Shown here: one piece after another, positions 36,000 through 48,212 of the stretch
Layout: each line of letters starts with the position of its first letter
Numbering within the stretch: the stretch's first letter is position 1
Source: Lepeophtheirus salmonis
Lineage: Eukaryota; Arthropoda; Copepoda; Siphonostomatoida; Caligidae
Assembly (NCBI RefSeq): GCF_016086655.4
Contig: NC_052134.2
Span: 13,020,001 to 13,084,000, forward strand
Direction: 5' to 3'
DNA: 64,000 nt
The notes under the pieces: model-generated
What the model was told of the DNA's origin: nothing
Database searches by the model: none
Seen by the model: only the letters and a program-made list of their open reading frames with translations
Made by a program: the position numbers and the translations under genes

Positions 36000-37660
36000 A
36001 TTTTAACTTTCATATATATATCATTTAAAAGAAAACATTCCCAGAAAAATGGTCTTTGTTTTCTAATGTTTCACATATATGACACTGCCCTCTCTTGTAT
36101 CTATAAAATTTGCCTCCAACTTCAAGAGTTTCGGTAAGTTTTCTATGCATGAACTGTTTCTCTGCAGAAGTTAACAAACAACTCTTAAAAGTATTAAAAT
36201 ATCCACAAAAGTCCCTTATGATTCTCCGCCACTTTAAATTCCTTAAGAAGATCCAAAGTTGGAGTTTGGGAGCACTTTCTATGTAAGAACACCGGCACCA
36301 TTGAAATTATCATTCTGAAGGGAACAATTGGGCGCTTTACACTTTTTTTCCCAGGGTAGATGGAGCAATAATCGACCATTATAAGCATCAGCAGCAATGT
36401 CAAAACCTTTACTCTTCATATTCAGTGGATAGATACATCTAATTACTGGCATCTCCCACTCCAAATATTTTTCAAAGTTTTTGATTACTTCTTTCGAGTC
36501 TTCACAAAATAAATTTATTCTTGATGAACAGTTATTTAGTTTCGTCAAAAATTTAGCCAGTCCAATACAAGGATCTGTAAAGTAATCAACACCCCACCCA
36601 ATTAAAAATTTTTTGAGATGATCACTCCATAAATGACCTCTGGACCAAAGTTGCCCGATCCTAAGAGTTTAAGAGACCTCCAAACACACAAAATATCGAT
36701 GACTGAAAGTCCACCATATTTGCTGGAATTATGAAGTCTTTTTAGGGATCTTTTTTTCTCTTTAAGTTGAAAAAAGGTGCTCCCAACTTCCAAAATACGG
36801 TCCAAAGTATCTGAGTGAAAAGGGATTAGTTTTGGAATAACATATGTATTCTCAGATATTATTTCATCGCACAGATTTTGAGCTAGACTTTATTCATAAT
36901 TTTAGGCGTTCAATTAGAAGGTTGTATAAAGAATAATAATAGTGGTGTCATAAGCATATATATAAACAAAATGAAGGTTTGGTTTAAACGACTTAATAAG
37001 AACAACATGTGTACATAATATATAATACGGATATAAATAACATGAAAAAACTATTCAATGATAAAATTCACGCCATTTTTATTTTATTTTTCCACTTTGA
37101 TTGACATCTCCAATATCTTTTTGGGAGGTGTCGTTTGATGATCGTCTTCTTCATTTCCAGTGAATTAAGCCAAGAATTCCTCCTTACCAGTATGTGCTCC
37201 AAAGTTATTCGACAATTTATCCTCTACTTTTTGATATATTTCTTTTAGTGCTCTGCAATGGACCTTGCTAAATTAATTATAACCATTCTTATTATAAATC
37301 GCCAAATCCTTTCTGCTATAGTCTACGGATGATATATTCATGGGAAAGTGTATCGAATGCTTTGGCAAAGTCTAGCCATAACGGACATGTTTCTCTCTTA
37401 TTCGAGTAAAGTTTATAATGAAAAGGATACATTGTCCATAAGTTTATTCTTTAAGAGTCCATATTGGAAGGGTACAGATATGGAGTATTTATTCTGTTAG
37501 CCAGGGCATACGAAAAGATTTTGTAAATGTAGTTTTGCATGGTTAGCGGGTGGTAATTTTTCAACTGCCCATGGTCCTTATTTGGTTTAGGTATTAGGGC
37601 AATGCGTCTCTCTGAAGCGTATTTGAGAAAATTTGATCACGTGAAATAATTGCTCTACGC
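36000..37660 (-). mobile_element. LINE remnant, reverse transcriptase to C-terminal zinc knuckle
   Basis: Reading down the minus strand, about 37610-37480 gives ERRIALIPKPNKDHGQLKNY, HPLTMQNYIYKIFSYALANR (reverse transcriptase fingers). About 37385-37340 gives LWLDFAKAFDTLSHEYIIRR (box A). After a gap, 36800-36600 reads QLKEKKRSLKRLHNSSKYGG, LSVIDILCVWRSLKLLG, and 36548-36290 gives a continuing frame. At about 36190-36010 it reads SCLLTSAEKQFMHRKLTETL and GQCHICETLENKDHF, a C-x2-C...H pattern typical of LINE C-termini. The YADD region is deleted. This family differs from the RNase-H LINE. Confidence 0.75.
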
Positions 37661-38885
37661 CAATAAACCGGTGACGTTAAAAGAGCTCAGAGAAAATATC
37701 CAAGGCAAAATTGCTGCAATATAGGTCTATTTATTAGAAAAAGTAGTGAAAAATTGGGTTCAACGATTCGGCGTGCTATAAACGTGCTTGTAGTGTTCAT
37801 TTTCATACATAAATGTACATGTTGATAATTTGTACTGAAAAAATAAATTTAGCAAAATTTTTAACCGTTTCTGCATAAAAAAGTTGGATTGCTCTTGATA
37901 AAAAACCCTTTATAAGCTTTTTAAGATCCAAAAAGTTCATTTGATCTTTTTTAAGATCTGTAAAAAGTTCCAATACCTATAGCCGGTTCATTTCTTGGTA
38001 TTTTGATATAAATAACTACATAGGTTAAAATTCAAGGTAATAACAATTGATAAAAACATTTCAACATTCAAAAATTAACTTATTTATTAAGTTATCTAGA
38101 ATACTGTTCCTACTAAATGTGTCTGATAATACAAAATTCGATAAAATGAAGGTTCATAAATGGAAGTTAATATTATTGTATTTTTTTTTTTCAATTAATT
38201 TCTATTACAGCTAAAAATAAAATTTAAAAGTTTAATTTAGATTTTGTTTTTTACCTTTTAATTTTCTTATAAAATATGTAATATATAAGGGGACGTAGAA
38301 ATGTTTCGAAATTAAATATAATTAGACCGATTATTTGACTATTGTATCTCATTATTAATAGATATTGTACAATAAATAAATTAATTTTATCTCAAGCTTG
38401 ACTGGAGATTATGCATTTATTTCCACCCGTACAACATTCATTTCAAAAAGTGTCGATTCATTAAACATACATTATTTTGAAATGTGTAATGCTGATGTTC
38501 ATTCATCTTAGAATTCAATGGTACATAATCAAACACTCAATGTACTCGATATAGAAACTTTTTTTTTTTGTAAGTTATTGGGAGCTATTTGTGTGAGATT
38601 ATTGCATTTCCTCTCAGTATTAGATGATGTAATACTGAAATTAGAATCAAATTTTGTAAAATAAAAGTCTATTTTCTATGATGCTCCTTTTTTTTATCCT
38701 AAAAAAAACTTGATACTTTTTAAACAAGCATTCAACTCGAAATTTGATCTACTACATATAGCAAGATAAATAGTTTTTATTTGAGTAAGAACTATTTAAT
38801 GACTATTTTTTAGATTTAAATACGAATAAGAGAAAATCGAAGTCAAGATCTTGAACACTTTAGTTATCATCATCATCACTAAAAT
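37661..38885. other. AT-rich non-coding DNA
   Basis: No coding frame can be supported. There are several T-runs (38188, 38571, 38689). Confidence 0.45.
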
Positions 38886-39255
38886 ATGATTAAGCTTTAT
38901 CCAATAACACAGTGAAACAATTAGGAGAGGGGGACATAAATAAATTAAAGACAATAGTCGAATTTAAGTAAGACCGCAGAATCACAAGCTGATCTCACTT
39001 TTTCTCTTAATCATTTGAATTCTAAAATATCTGTGATTATAGTAATTCCCGACGGAGTAATTTTTACCCTTAAAACAATCTCCAGATGAAAAGTAGGACT
39101 TCTAAAACTTAGGTAAAATTGTTTTTATTAAATTATATTCTTTGTAGAATATGGTATGGCTACCTCTTGGTTTCGAATATGCATCGGTATTTTACATTGA
39201 GAGAGTCCCCTTCCCTAAAGGTTCCACTGTGTTATTGGATAAAGTTGAATCACAT
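38886..39255. mobile_element. MITE with ~50-bp terminal inverted repeats
   Basis: 38886-38935 and 39205-39255 are inverted copies: the shared core is CTTTATCCAATAACACAGTG on one side and its complement on the other, with GGGGAC at the inner edge of both. The 370-bp element has no coding frame. A diverged copy without the right end is at 22895-23180. No target duplication could be fixed. Confidence 0.7.
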
Positions 39256-39380
39256 TTTTTTCACAATCTGATTGTAAAAACAATGATGAGGCATATGATA
39301 TTACAATAACTGAACAAAATTGTGATTTCTATGAGTATTCTCCTCCCTGTTAGAACCAGACGTTCACAACGACCTCAGAA

Positions 39381-39434
39381 ACTACCTTCTCCACCTTTAC
39401 TACCTTCTCTACCTTTACTACCTTCTCTACCGCC
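39381..39434. repeat. 18-bp minisatellite, three units
   Basis: ACTACCTTCTC(C/T)ACCTTT is repeated three times in tandem with a diverged last end (ACCGCC). Confidence 0.8.
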
Positions 39435-40104
39435 CCACTGAGTAAATTACGGAATTCCAGCTCTTAGAGATCTTGTGGTACAGTAAGGATCTTAATTGAA
39501 AAGCTGTTCAACATTGGTAAAGACTAAATAGTCTAAAGGGTTCAATTTCGGTGAGTTTGGAGGTCAAAAACTCGATGAGACGTACATAAAATTACGGTGA
39601 TCGCTGTCAGTGATCACATTCATCGATTGGTTGGGTTGTTTCTCAATTTTTCAACAAAGAAGGACTTTGGACAATTTTGGCCGCGTTTTGATCACAAGGC
39701 TTCTACCACAATAATTTTACCATACACCAGTTTTCATATACGAATAATTTTTAACTATTTTGCCTCGTGTTCGAACTCCTTACATTGTATGATTTCGATA
39801 GTACCTATATATTGAAATTTTGGGGCATAATTCTGTAATTATTCCAACATAAGACAACCCTTTACCTAATACGTTTTATAGTAATAAAAATTACATAATT
39901 TGATTAAAAAATTCAAAGGGAACATCAATTTTAACCAAAAAAAAACCTTATTTATTTATATTTTAAGCCAAAATAGTTTAAGGCGAAAGTACCTATCTCC
40001 CTTCAATAAATCTATCTTAGTTGTACTGTTTTGTTGCAATTTCTATTATATTCGGACAATAAAACTATTGAATGATGAAGAAACGTGCCAGCATGGAACC
40101 CTTC

Positions 40105-40500
40105 TAATCTACAGGGTTCGGAAGCAAAACGTGGACTGTTAATAAATACTAATTAAGTAATTAAAATAGAGAGGTTTTGTGATTATTTCCTGCATATTCC
40201 GAATCTTCAGTTCTATCTGAATAAGTAAACAATCAATATTCCCAAATCTTTCATCGAGTGAGCAAGAAGCAAAAAGGCAGAGGATTTCAGACCTTCTGGA
40301 TGCCAAAATTGAGGTGGCAGAGATTATGGACAATGTAAAGTGTTCAAGGAGCCTCATTTTCAAGGTAGCCAAGAATAAAAAGGATGGAAAAGACCTCTCA
40401 AGGAAAGAAGGAAGTGGGGGACACAACTTGAAAAGGGATTCTGAGTTTCTGGGGACCTGAAGAAGAAGATCAAGGAGGACGGAAAGAGCATGGAAGTAAT
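40105..40500 (+). mobile_element. Mariner-type transposase N-terminal region (copy 2)
   Basis: The plus strand from about 40255 reads SEQEAKRQRISDLLDAKIEV, AEIMDNVKCSRSLIFKVAKN and KKDGKDLSRKEGSGGHNLKR, then a frameshift before LKKKIKEDGKSME. It is the same protein as at 35760 but closer to intact at the N-terminus. The 5' DNA shared with 35559 (GGAAGCAAAACGTGGA at 40120) marks the element start. Confidence 0.65.
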
Positions 40501-40599
40501 GAACATATACCCTCATTGATTTATTAATGTAACTTTTAAAGTTATTCCTATTCAATTTTTCATCTATTATTTATGCTAGACTTACTTGTCATGGATTCC

Positions 40600-40955
40600 G
40601 AAAGTCCATGGATATATTCACTTCTTTCAAATAAAAGTAATGAGACATTAAGTAGATTTTAAGATGGATTAATGAGGAATACATATGGAGTTACATTTAA
40701 TCCCATCAGTGTATTAGCTGATTTTGAACTAAATACTACTATACCTACAACTAAGCATGTTTTCCCTTTGAATAAAGTTTTTGTATGTTTTTTCCTTTGG
40801 GTCAGTCGTTGTGGAGGCAAGTTCAAAATGTCAGGGCTACGACAAATTTATATTGAAAATCTGGATGTACTAACTAAAATGAATAGTTTTGTTGCATTAC
40901 TCCCAAAACATTTCCTGAGGATCTCAGAGTCATTGCCGATTATTTTGTAGATAAT
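40600..40955 (+). mobile_element. MULE-type transposase fragment
   Basis: The frame at 40672-40950 reads NPISVLADFELNTTIPTTKH, VFPLNKVFVCFFLWVSRCGG and KFKMSGLRQIYIENLDV. In MULE transposases the second catalytic aspartate lies in a (V/M)(T/A)DFE motif, followed by FP...V.GC.FH; here Leu-Trp replaces the usual Phe-His and the Gly before Cys is Val. The block just upstream (40605-40660, SNKSNETLSRF) fits the preceding region in another frame. No terminal repeat was seen and the rest is lost. Confidence 0.6.
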
Positions 40956-41749
40956 TAAATTGGTAGATATATGGGAAGAACAAGAAGAGAGCCAAGATAT
41001 CGACCAGCAATGTGAAATATGAATAAAAGAACGGAAGAAGGTTTACCTTGAACAAATAAATCCTTTAAGTTTTCGCATATGGCTTTCCAGTCTTCCATAC
41101 AGAGCCAGAACCCTTCACTTTGGAAGCTTCTCCAAAGCATGATTAAGAAAAATGGCTTATAATAAGTTGTCTTCCAAGAAATTAAATCAGGATCAGTTTC
41201 TTTGCCCCCCCAAAAAATATAAAAAGATAAATGTTGCAACTAAATACTTTAATTCCAAATATAAATAATATGCCTATACTTAATTTTTTGGTTGGTTGCG
41301 CACTATATATAGAAATAAATGTATAATTTGAAAATTGAATATGTTTTAACTTATTTAATGTATTATAACACAAAAGTAGAAGGTAAATATTCAGTGTCGA
41401 CTTCTACGAAGGGGGAGGGGGCTACGTGGAAGCAAGTAAATGGAAGGACTAAACAAATAAAATGTGTATTATTATTGGCGAGATTCCTCTACATACTAAA
41501 AAGGTCATGATGGATACGTAAAAGATGATAGATTAGTAAAATTATAATAAATACAAGTTGTAACTCATACTAATATGCTACGATGTACAAATATCTAATA
41601 CATCACACCTGACCTATCAGATATTACTGATTAATATTAGACTTTTAACCATTAAATGTTTTTTTGTTGCACACATGAAACATACCAACCAAACCCCTAT
41701 TTGATTTAATATTCATGAAGAATGTGTCCAACTGAAACAAATGTGAGTA
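40956..41749. other. Non-coding spacer, possibly decayed MULE 3' part
   Basis: The plus strand near 41050-41130 reads QINPLSFRIWLSSLPYRART with no family match I can name. The rest is AT-rich without features. Confidence 0.3.
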
Positions 41750-42040
41750 GCCTCGTGGCCCAGCACTTCAAATGTACAACCTGTGGGTCGTGGGTATATT
41801 TTGGGATATTAGAAGGTTACCATGATGTTCATGGAAGCGGCGGCGCATAAATTCAACTTAACTCAGTGGCCAGCACTTCTACTGTACAACCTGTGGGCCG
41901 GGGTGTATGTTGGGATATTAGCAGGTACATTGATGCTAAATGAAGCGGAGCCTGATAAATACAACTTGCCTCTAGGCCCAACAATTCACCTACACAACCT
42001 GTGGGCCAGGGTTTATTATAGGTTAGAAGGGTACCATCCT
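41750..42040 (+). repeat. Satellite-like units, family of 16815-18170
   Basis: Two and a half units with the same core (CAGCACTTC..CTGTACAACC, TGTGGGCCGGGGTGTATGTT, GGGATATTAG, GAAGCGGCG). The GGGATATTAG box falls at 41803 and 41914 (111 bp apart), with a further partial unit from about 42000. All are in plus orientation. The small open frame across it (41822-42079) is a by-product. Confidence 0.75.
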
Positions 42041-42744
42041 AGCAGGTGTCATCATTCAATAGTTTTATTGTCCGAATAAAATAGAAATTGCTCATGATGA
42101 TATTGTCTAGGAATGAAATTACTCCCAATCATATTGCTTCACGATGATATTACCAATAACTTTTTTGTCTCACAATGATAAAGTACACAACGATATTACT
42201 ACAACGTTTTTTATCCGCAATATTTTTACCACAATCATCTTACAGTGAACCGTTTAACTCACTACATATATTGTATTACATACGAAATAACTAGATTTTA
42301 TATCACCACAATAATTCTTTTTTTTTTTTTTTTTGCTTAAATTACTAATCATTATTATTATAGATGAAATCACATGTTTGAAGAAAACATTTTATTCGAA
42401 TAATCCAAATTAAAGTCCATATCACATTGGCATTTTATAACTTCAAAATTATCAGTTATTATTTTAAAGAGAAGAGAACAAAGGTGGGCTGGTTCATTAA
42501 ATGTTTATATATATATAAATTGGTGAAAATATATATGAGAGTAAAATATGTTACCTTCTTCATTTTTTGGCTATTTGATTATATGCAAACATGTAAGTTG
42601 CATACTTTTTCAAGCTCTAAATATATAAAATGTATCATTTCACAATAAGAAATATCATGAATGATATATCCAGTTAAATATACAAAATAATTATAATAAA
42701 AAACAGAATAATTTTCACATATATTAACAATAGATGACGGCCTT
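42041..42744. other. Non-coding DNA downstream of NCBP1
   Basis: A T-run lies at 42319-42334. Short ATGATATTA(C/T) motifs recur at 42097-42190. No gene is present; this should hold the NCBP1 3' untranslated region near its right end. Confidence 0.4.
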
Positions 42745-45700
42745 TCACATCCGTAAGGCAACAAATTGCTGGAATACATCCAGAATATTAGGGTCCACAT
42801 CTTGAGTAAACAGTAGAGTTTCTAATGTCGTACTGTATTTTTCGACTTGTTCGTGGTGCTAAAGACATAGTAAAAAGAGAAAACAAATTAGAAAAAATGA
42901 TAATTACGTGAATTACAAGGGAATTTCTAATGAAAATTCAACTCACCAACATGAAGACTTGTTGTAATCTTCCTATTGTCCATGTATACCAAGAAGTTTT
43001 AAAGTCGACATCATCCGCATCACATCGCGCGATGTGCTCCGAAAAAATCATGATAAACCGCTACGAAAGAGTTTAAAGTTAATATATACTAGTCATGTAC
43101 ACATAAAATATATGGAACTCACTTGAAATATAATTAAAAATAGATTCTTCTGATCCGCTTGGGCGGATTCTAATTTTTCCTCCAATTTTTCCACCTGTTC
43201 CTCCGTGGGCCTTTCTCCTTTTTCAGGATTCCTGCGTCTCTTTTTAGAGCCTCTTTTCTTTCCTTTATGCCTTTCTTCTCCATCCATTTCTTCATCTTGA
43301 GAATCTTCATTTCCTGAATCATCTGAATTAGAATCTGAATCTTCAATGACTCTTCGTGCTTCAGTGGCTTCTTTTAATAATTTGTTAACATGTTTATTCA
43401 TTTTCCTGATTGTAAGGTGAAGCATTTCCCAAACATACATTTTCGTAAACTCAGATTTCATATCAGCTGAGAAAATCCAATTTGCAATTGCAGCACATTC
43501 AACGACTTGAGTTTTGAGAAGTTTATCCACTATTCCAACCATCATTTGCTGGTGAGATGACCAAAGCTGAAACACTCCTTTGAGTGTTGTACTCTGGCCT
43601 TCTTCTGAAGAAACAAGAGCCTAGAATAAAAATATGTAATGAAAATAAGTCTATATATTAGTTGTTCAAGAGAGACATACTTTAAGAGTTGGATGAAACT
43701 TGGCAATAGCAGCGAAGGAATGTGAGAAACTCTTTGATCCCATGTGCAGTAACGTCACAGCGAAAACTTGAACCTATAAGAAACAACAAGACAAATAAAT
43801 ATTTTTGATTATGGAATATTAATTAGTAATATTGAATACTTTGGTCATTTCATCTACTTCTTCTTCGGGAATATCCTTGATTACCGTAACTAAGTCTTCG
43901 GGCGACGTTTTTTGCTTGATTGCATCAATTATAGTCTTGGATAGTTTTTTTGGCTTATCCACTTCCTCTGTAACACAAAATAAATCAATAATTGAGCCCA
44001 CATTGTTGATTATGTGTAAAAAAAATACGTACCTCCTTCAACAGCTTCTTCCGTTAAATAAGGGAATGTAGGATTGGGTAAAGGTGGAAGAAATTTCTCG
44101 AATATATCCGGTACACACTCTTTTATTCGTTGATGATAGGACAACCTTAATTACATAATCATATGAAGTCATATAGTGTAGATTTATTTATAATACCATG
44201 CATACCTGAGACATTTATATAGAACCTCAGAGACAAATTTAGCCTTAGGATTCTCTTTATCCAAACGAATTGCATCTTCCCAATCCTCCCATGACCAACG
44301 AAATTGAAAGTTTGACAAGTGGTATGAAAACCATGAGACAAATCTAAATAAAAATTCAATTTAATGCATTATTTCTGAAAAATGTAAATAAGTTTTATTT
44401 TAGCATACCTATCGAAAACAGAGACGTTCATCACATCAATCCTATCATATAAAATTTCCGTAGCCTGAGCCAATACCTGAGGCATAGTACTCGGCTGTAG
44501 CTTACACAATTCAATGAGAATACTTCCATAGCATATCTCAATGAACTTAGGTGTGGGCAAAGCAAACATTTCCCCAAACATAACTTCTACGATCATATAT
44601 TCCAGAGGGATCTTATTTTTGAGAGTGTAATCAAGTAATTGTGCAGCACTGTAATATAAGAGAAGATAGAATGTGATACAAGCCACAGTCATTACTAATA
44701 GAAATTTACTCACCATTCTTTGCGTTCATAACTGTAAGTGCACAAAATTCTAAGTAATTGTTCTTCGATGAGATAGCGCTCGATGGAGTGATGACCAGGG
44801 AGTATAGGGCCTTCAGGACAATCTGTGTAGTCAAACATACGGAAAACAACTTGAGGGAGAGGATAACTTGTGGAAGGATGGTGAGGAGGTGGAATCATTT
44901 GGGGTAAGTTATGTTGTAGCGCTTCACAAAGTACGGAGTCAAATGCAAGATAGGGGCGAATGATATGTTTTTCAACCCACATATCACTTCTTAATCTCTT
45001 TATTTGTTGCCACAGATTATCCAAGTACTGAAAAGAAAAAGAGAGTCTTCCTACTTTTCAATACTCTGGAGTCTTACCTCTTCTTGTGGATGGGGTGTAT
45101 CCGAGTAGAAAACTCTGAGCGTGGCTTGATGCGCCTTGGAGCGTCTTTTAATGTAGCCCTCTAAGGCCCCCAACATTCTGTCTAACTCGGATTCCTTTTT
45201 CTCATAGAGTTCCCTTCCCACCCAGGGCAGAGAGGACAGAACGGCATACGCATACCAATCCCGCCTCACACTCGGCACATCCTCCTCCAGGGTCGCATCC
45301 ACGAAATTGTCCAGAAGTTGAAGCAAAGACCCCGCGGAAATCACGTGACAGTTCACCAGATCCGAAATGAACCGAATGCCAAAGCGAGCCTCTTCCCAAC
45401 GCCCCGTCTTCAGGCACTCTCGAAGGGCCTTGATCAACAGCTCCACACATTCTCCTCCAAAGTTGTAATTCTTCGTGTTGAGGAGTCCAATCAGAGTCGT
45501 ATAAATCGTACATTTATCCGGAAGCTTCAAGGCGCAATCCGTCAATATCTTGAGGATTTTCCCTTTGTAAGTCGTCAAATCCGCTTCAAGAACCGTGGCA
45601 AGCCCCTCCAAGTTACTTTCCAAGGATGAACTACTCTGAAATCACACACACAATCAGCCTCATTATCCTCTCTGGACAGAGGCACACTCTCGTCTTACCT

Positions 45701-45845
45701 TCTCTCCCACTCGCAGAATCAGGGACTCCAGCCGGTCCACAATTTCAACGTTGTCAGAGGTGCGTTGACGCTTATTTCGATGGTAGGAGGACCCTGTGTC
45801 CTCCTCAGTCTTGATCCGTCTCTTGAGCCGATTACCACTCATCAT
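42745..45845 (-). CDS. NCBP1: Nuclear cap-binding protein subunit 1 (CBP80), complete, 11 exons
   Basis: This is the large subunit of the nuclear cap-binding complex. With the cap-binding small subunit (NCBP2) it holds the m7G cap of new RNA polymerase II transcripts and supports splicing, 3' processing and export. Exons on the minus strand: 45845-45699, 45635-45078, 45027-44714, 44648-44409, 44343-44206, 44145-44033, 43967-43840, 43773-43681, 43620-43123, 43060-42947, 42858-42745. All introns are GT-AG and the phases close to 818 residues, against about 790 in human. A basic stretch (RLKRRIKTEE, NKRQR) near residues 6-28 fits the nuclear import signal. An N-terminal MIF4G-type helical region starts in exon 2 (ALRECLKTGRWEEARFGIRF, FISDLVNCHVI). 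Later blocks include VVECAAIANWIFSADM, WEMLHLTIRKMNKHV, QKNLFLIIFQRFIMIF and ILDVFQQFVAL. Residues about 668-712 are an acidic then basic low-complexity insert. Two ATGs in a row start the frame. Confidence 0.95.
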
Positions 45846-47382
45846 TCAATTCTTCTTCAATTCACTAGTCCAAACAATCAGCTTTGTTTTCCAAGCGTCC
45901 AAATAAACTCTGCAGCAGATCCAACTAAAGCAGAGTCAACAGCGACTTCATAAATCATCGGGCGCATAGCATAGAGGGGGAGGGAAGAGCAATAAAAAGG
46001 AAAAAGGAAAATACCAACCACACAACCTCTCACTTCTCACCCAATCAAATGTAGAGTTATTTATATACACTCAATCATCATTCATTCCATCCGCTGATGC
46101 CAAAATCAAGCCCAGCATTGTTGCATTCTCTGACTCTTCCTCATAGATTCATACACACACATTCATAGCATAAACTTTGCTTTGTTCAAATAGATCATTA
46201 ATTTATAAGCGTAGAAAGATTCCGTAGGAATTGATCTTAATAATAGTTAATTATTATTGAGTTACTAATTTCCGTTTTAATTTCTTAATTACAATATGTA
46301 TTGTAACTTGATATTATTATTTTAGATTAAGTATATTGCAAATTGATTTATTCCCATTGTAATAATACTGAATACCAGGAGACTTTCTGCCAATTTGTAT
46401 GGTTATTTGGAGAACTCGAAAATAAATCCTACACTAAAAATGTACATCCTTTTATAAACACAGATAATGAGCTGGGTAAAAATCCAAAAAATAAAAGGTA
46501 TTGATATGATACACAGTTGAACACAAAGAATTACGTCATTTCAATTTTGTATAATTTCAGTTTTAAGGATTTCATACATTTTTTACTCCTAGATATAAAT
46601 TAAAAAAATGATTGTATGAATATAATTTGTTATTCTTGTAGTAAGAACAATACATTTGAAAAAAAGTACTATGAAATATTAATTACTTAATGAAAATTTT
46701 GGGAATTAAAATAAGTACCAATCAGTTTTGACGAGGTTGCGTGTCCTATATAACATAATAGCTACAATGTTATAATTTTGTTAAAACCTATGTAAAGGTT
46801 AATTGTCTTAGAAAATATCGGGTTACAAGGTATCTGGTTCCGGGCCAGCTTGCAGACTTTCTGGCCAAAATATGAATATTCCAATATATACTCATGAGAG
46901 GTAATAATTTAATAACTAACGGATAGAGTCAAATATCACTGTGTCCGCAGGATCAATGAGTTCTACTAATATTAGGAGTGAATGTATATTTTTTTATGGT
47001 TAAAAATCAAATGGCAAAACCTAATTGACATAGTACAATATTACTCCATTTTATTTCAACGATATCAGAAAATCTATTTGAAGTCACGTGCTACAATTAA
47101 TATATCTCCCTCCTAAGACAATATCTTTGAACTGAAATAAAAATGGTTTGGATTAAAAAAAAATTGCATGGAGTAATTGTTTCGATCTAAAAATGATATA
47201 GATATTACCTTTAACATTTCTCTACCAGTCGATTACAAAAAAAATTACCAAAAGTAAAGTTTAGATCGAAAATTATATCCTTTAAAGTTAGAAGACATTT
47301 TTTTTTGGAAAAGGATGTACAATATATATAACATAAATCTTAATAGATTAGTAAGAAAGAGAGAGGATCAAAGGATTGAATA
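45846..47382. other. Non-coding DNA upstream of NCBP1
   Basis: The first 350 bp should hold the NCBP1 promoter and 5' leader, but I see no clear TATA box or initiator. The rest is AT-rich without a supportable gene. Confidence 0.4.
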
Positions 47383-47490
47383 ATAATTAATAATATTAAT
47401 ATGATATTACACACTATTGTGTCCGTATCATTTTTATTTAATCACTGAAAATTATGATTTAATTTTGCCTTTTAGCATATATACTGTCTT
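47383..47490. repeat. Dispersed repeat, inverted partner of 50340-50465
   Basis: The segment contains GATAATATTAATATGATATT-like sequence, then ACTATTGTGTCCGTATCATT and ATTTAATCACTGAAAAT. It matches the opposite strand of 50340-50465 over about 110 bp. A shorter echo (ATATCACTGTGTCCGCAGGA) lies at 46932. Confidence 0.6.
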
Positions 47491-48038
47491 TTTGTAGGGC
47501 TGATTCTAAGCCATTCATCATTAGTCATTACAAGTATTTTTAATATTTTACTTTAAATTATGACATGTACACATCAAAGTATTTTGTATATTTTTCAATA
47601 TATGATTAACCAAAAATACGTTTGAAAATCTAAATCATAACACTAAAATAATTTATTGCATATATATGCAGTAAAATTTATAATTTTAAATATGCGCCAA
47701 TCCATTTTGCATATGATTTGATAAATGAAACTATTTTATTAAGTATTATTACACAATCTATAATTTAAAAAGATTTGATATAGTGTTTCAAAAATGGTTT
47801 GTTGCTTTTATATGTAAAACAATAGCAATTTAATTACTGCTTAGCAAAATGATGAGAGACATCTTCTTAGAAAAATACTTTCCAGGATTTTTCTTAAAAT
47901 TCAATTGTCTATTCAAACATTTCAATGATTATTACATAAAAAAATTATAAGTGTATTAGAAGAAAATAACAAAATAATAATGTAAGAACCAAGGTTAATA
48001 ATTTATATTAACCTGAGTAAGATAAGCGAATGTGAAAC

Positions 48039-48046
48039 CATTAAAC
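48039..48046 (+). repeat. Left target-site duplication of the P-like element
   Basis: CATTAAAC, identical to 50245-50252. Confidence 0.85.
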
Positions 48047-48146
48047 CAGAGCCCTATAACTTATAGGGCTCTGGTTAGCAGATAGCCTGGTGACGTAACT
48101 CTACTTATAGGCTATAAGTAGAGTTATCGTCACCAGGCTATCTGCT
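48044..48146. repeat. Two adjacent near-perfect palindromes with 1-nt loops
   Basis: 48044-48076: AACCAGAGCCCTATAA, one C, then its exact complement. 48077-48146: a 34-nt arm starting AGCAGATAGCCTGGTGACGT, a single G at 48111, and its complement with one extra T. They lie end to end across the left tip of the P-like element and are made from its own terminal sequence. Confidence 0.9.
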
Positions 48147-48212
48147 TTGACGATAGCTGAATTCATCATGTATTTGAGTCAAACATTCCCAAAACATTCA
48201 AAGTTTAATATT

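Noticed and set aside
41822..42079. 85-codon plus-strand frame as a gene
   Set aside because: It lies wholly within tandem satellite units.
42097..42190. Recurring ATGATATTA motifs as a binding-site cluster
   Set aside because: Too degenerate and AT-rich to separate from chance.
43123..43620. Separate short gene within the largest minus-strand NCBP1 frame
   Set aside because: It is exon 9 of NCBP1; splice sites and phases join it to both neighbours.
45318..45953. Plus-strand frames over NCBP1 exons 1 and 2
   Set aside because: They are shadows of the well-supported minus-strand exons, with no start context or family match.
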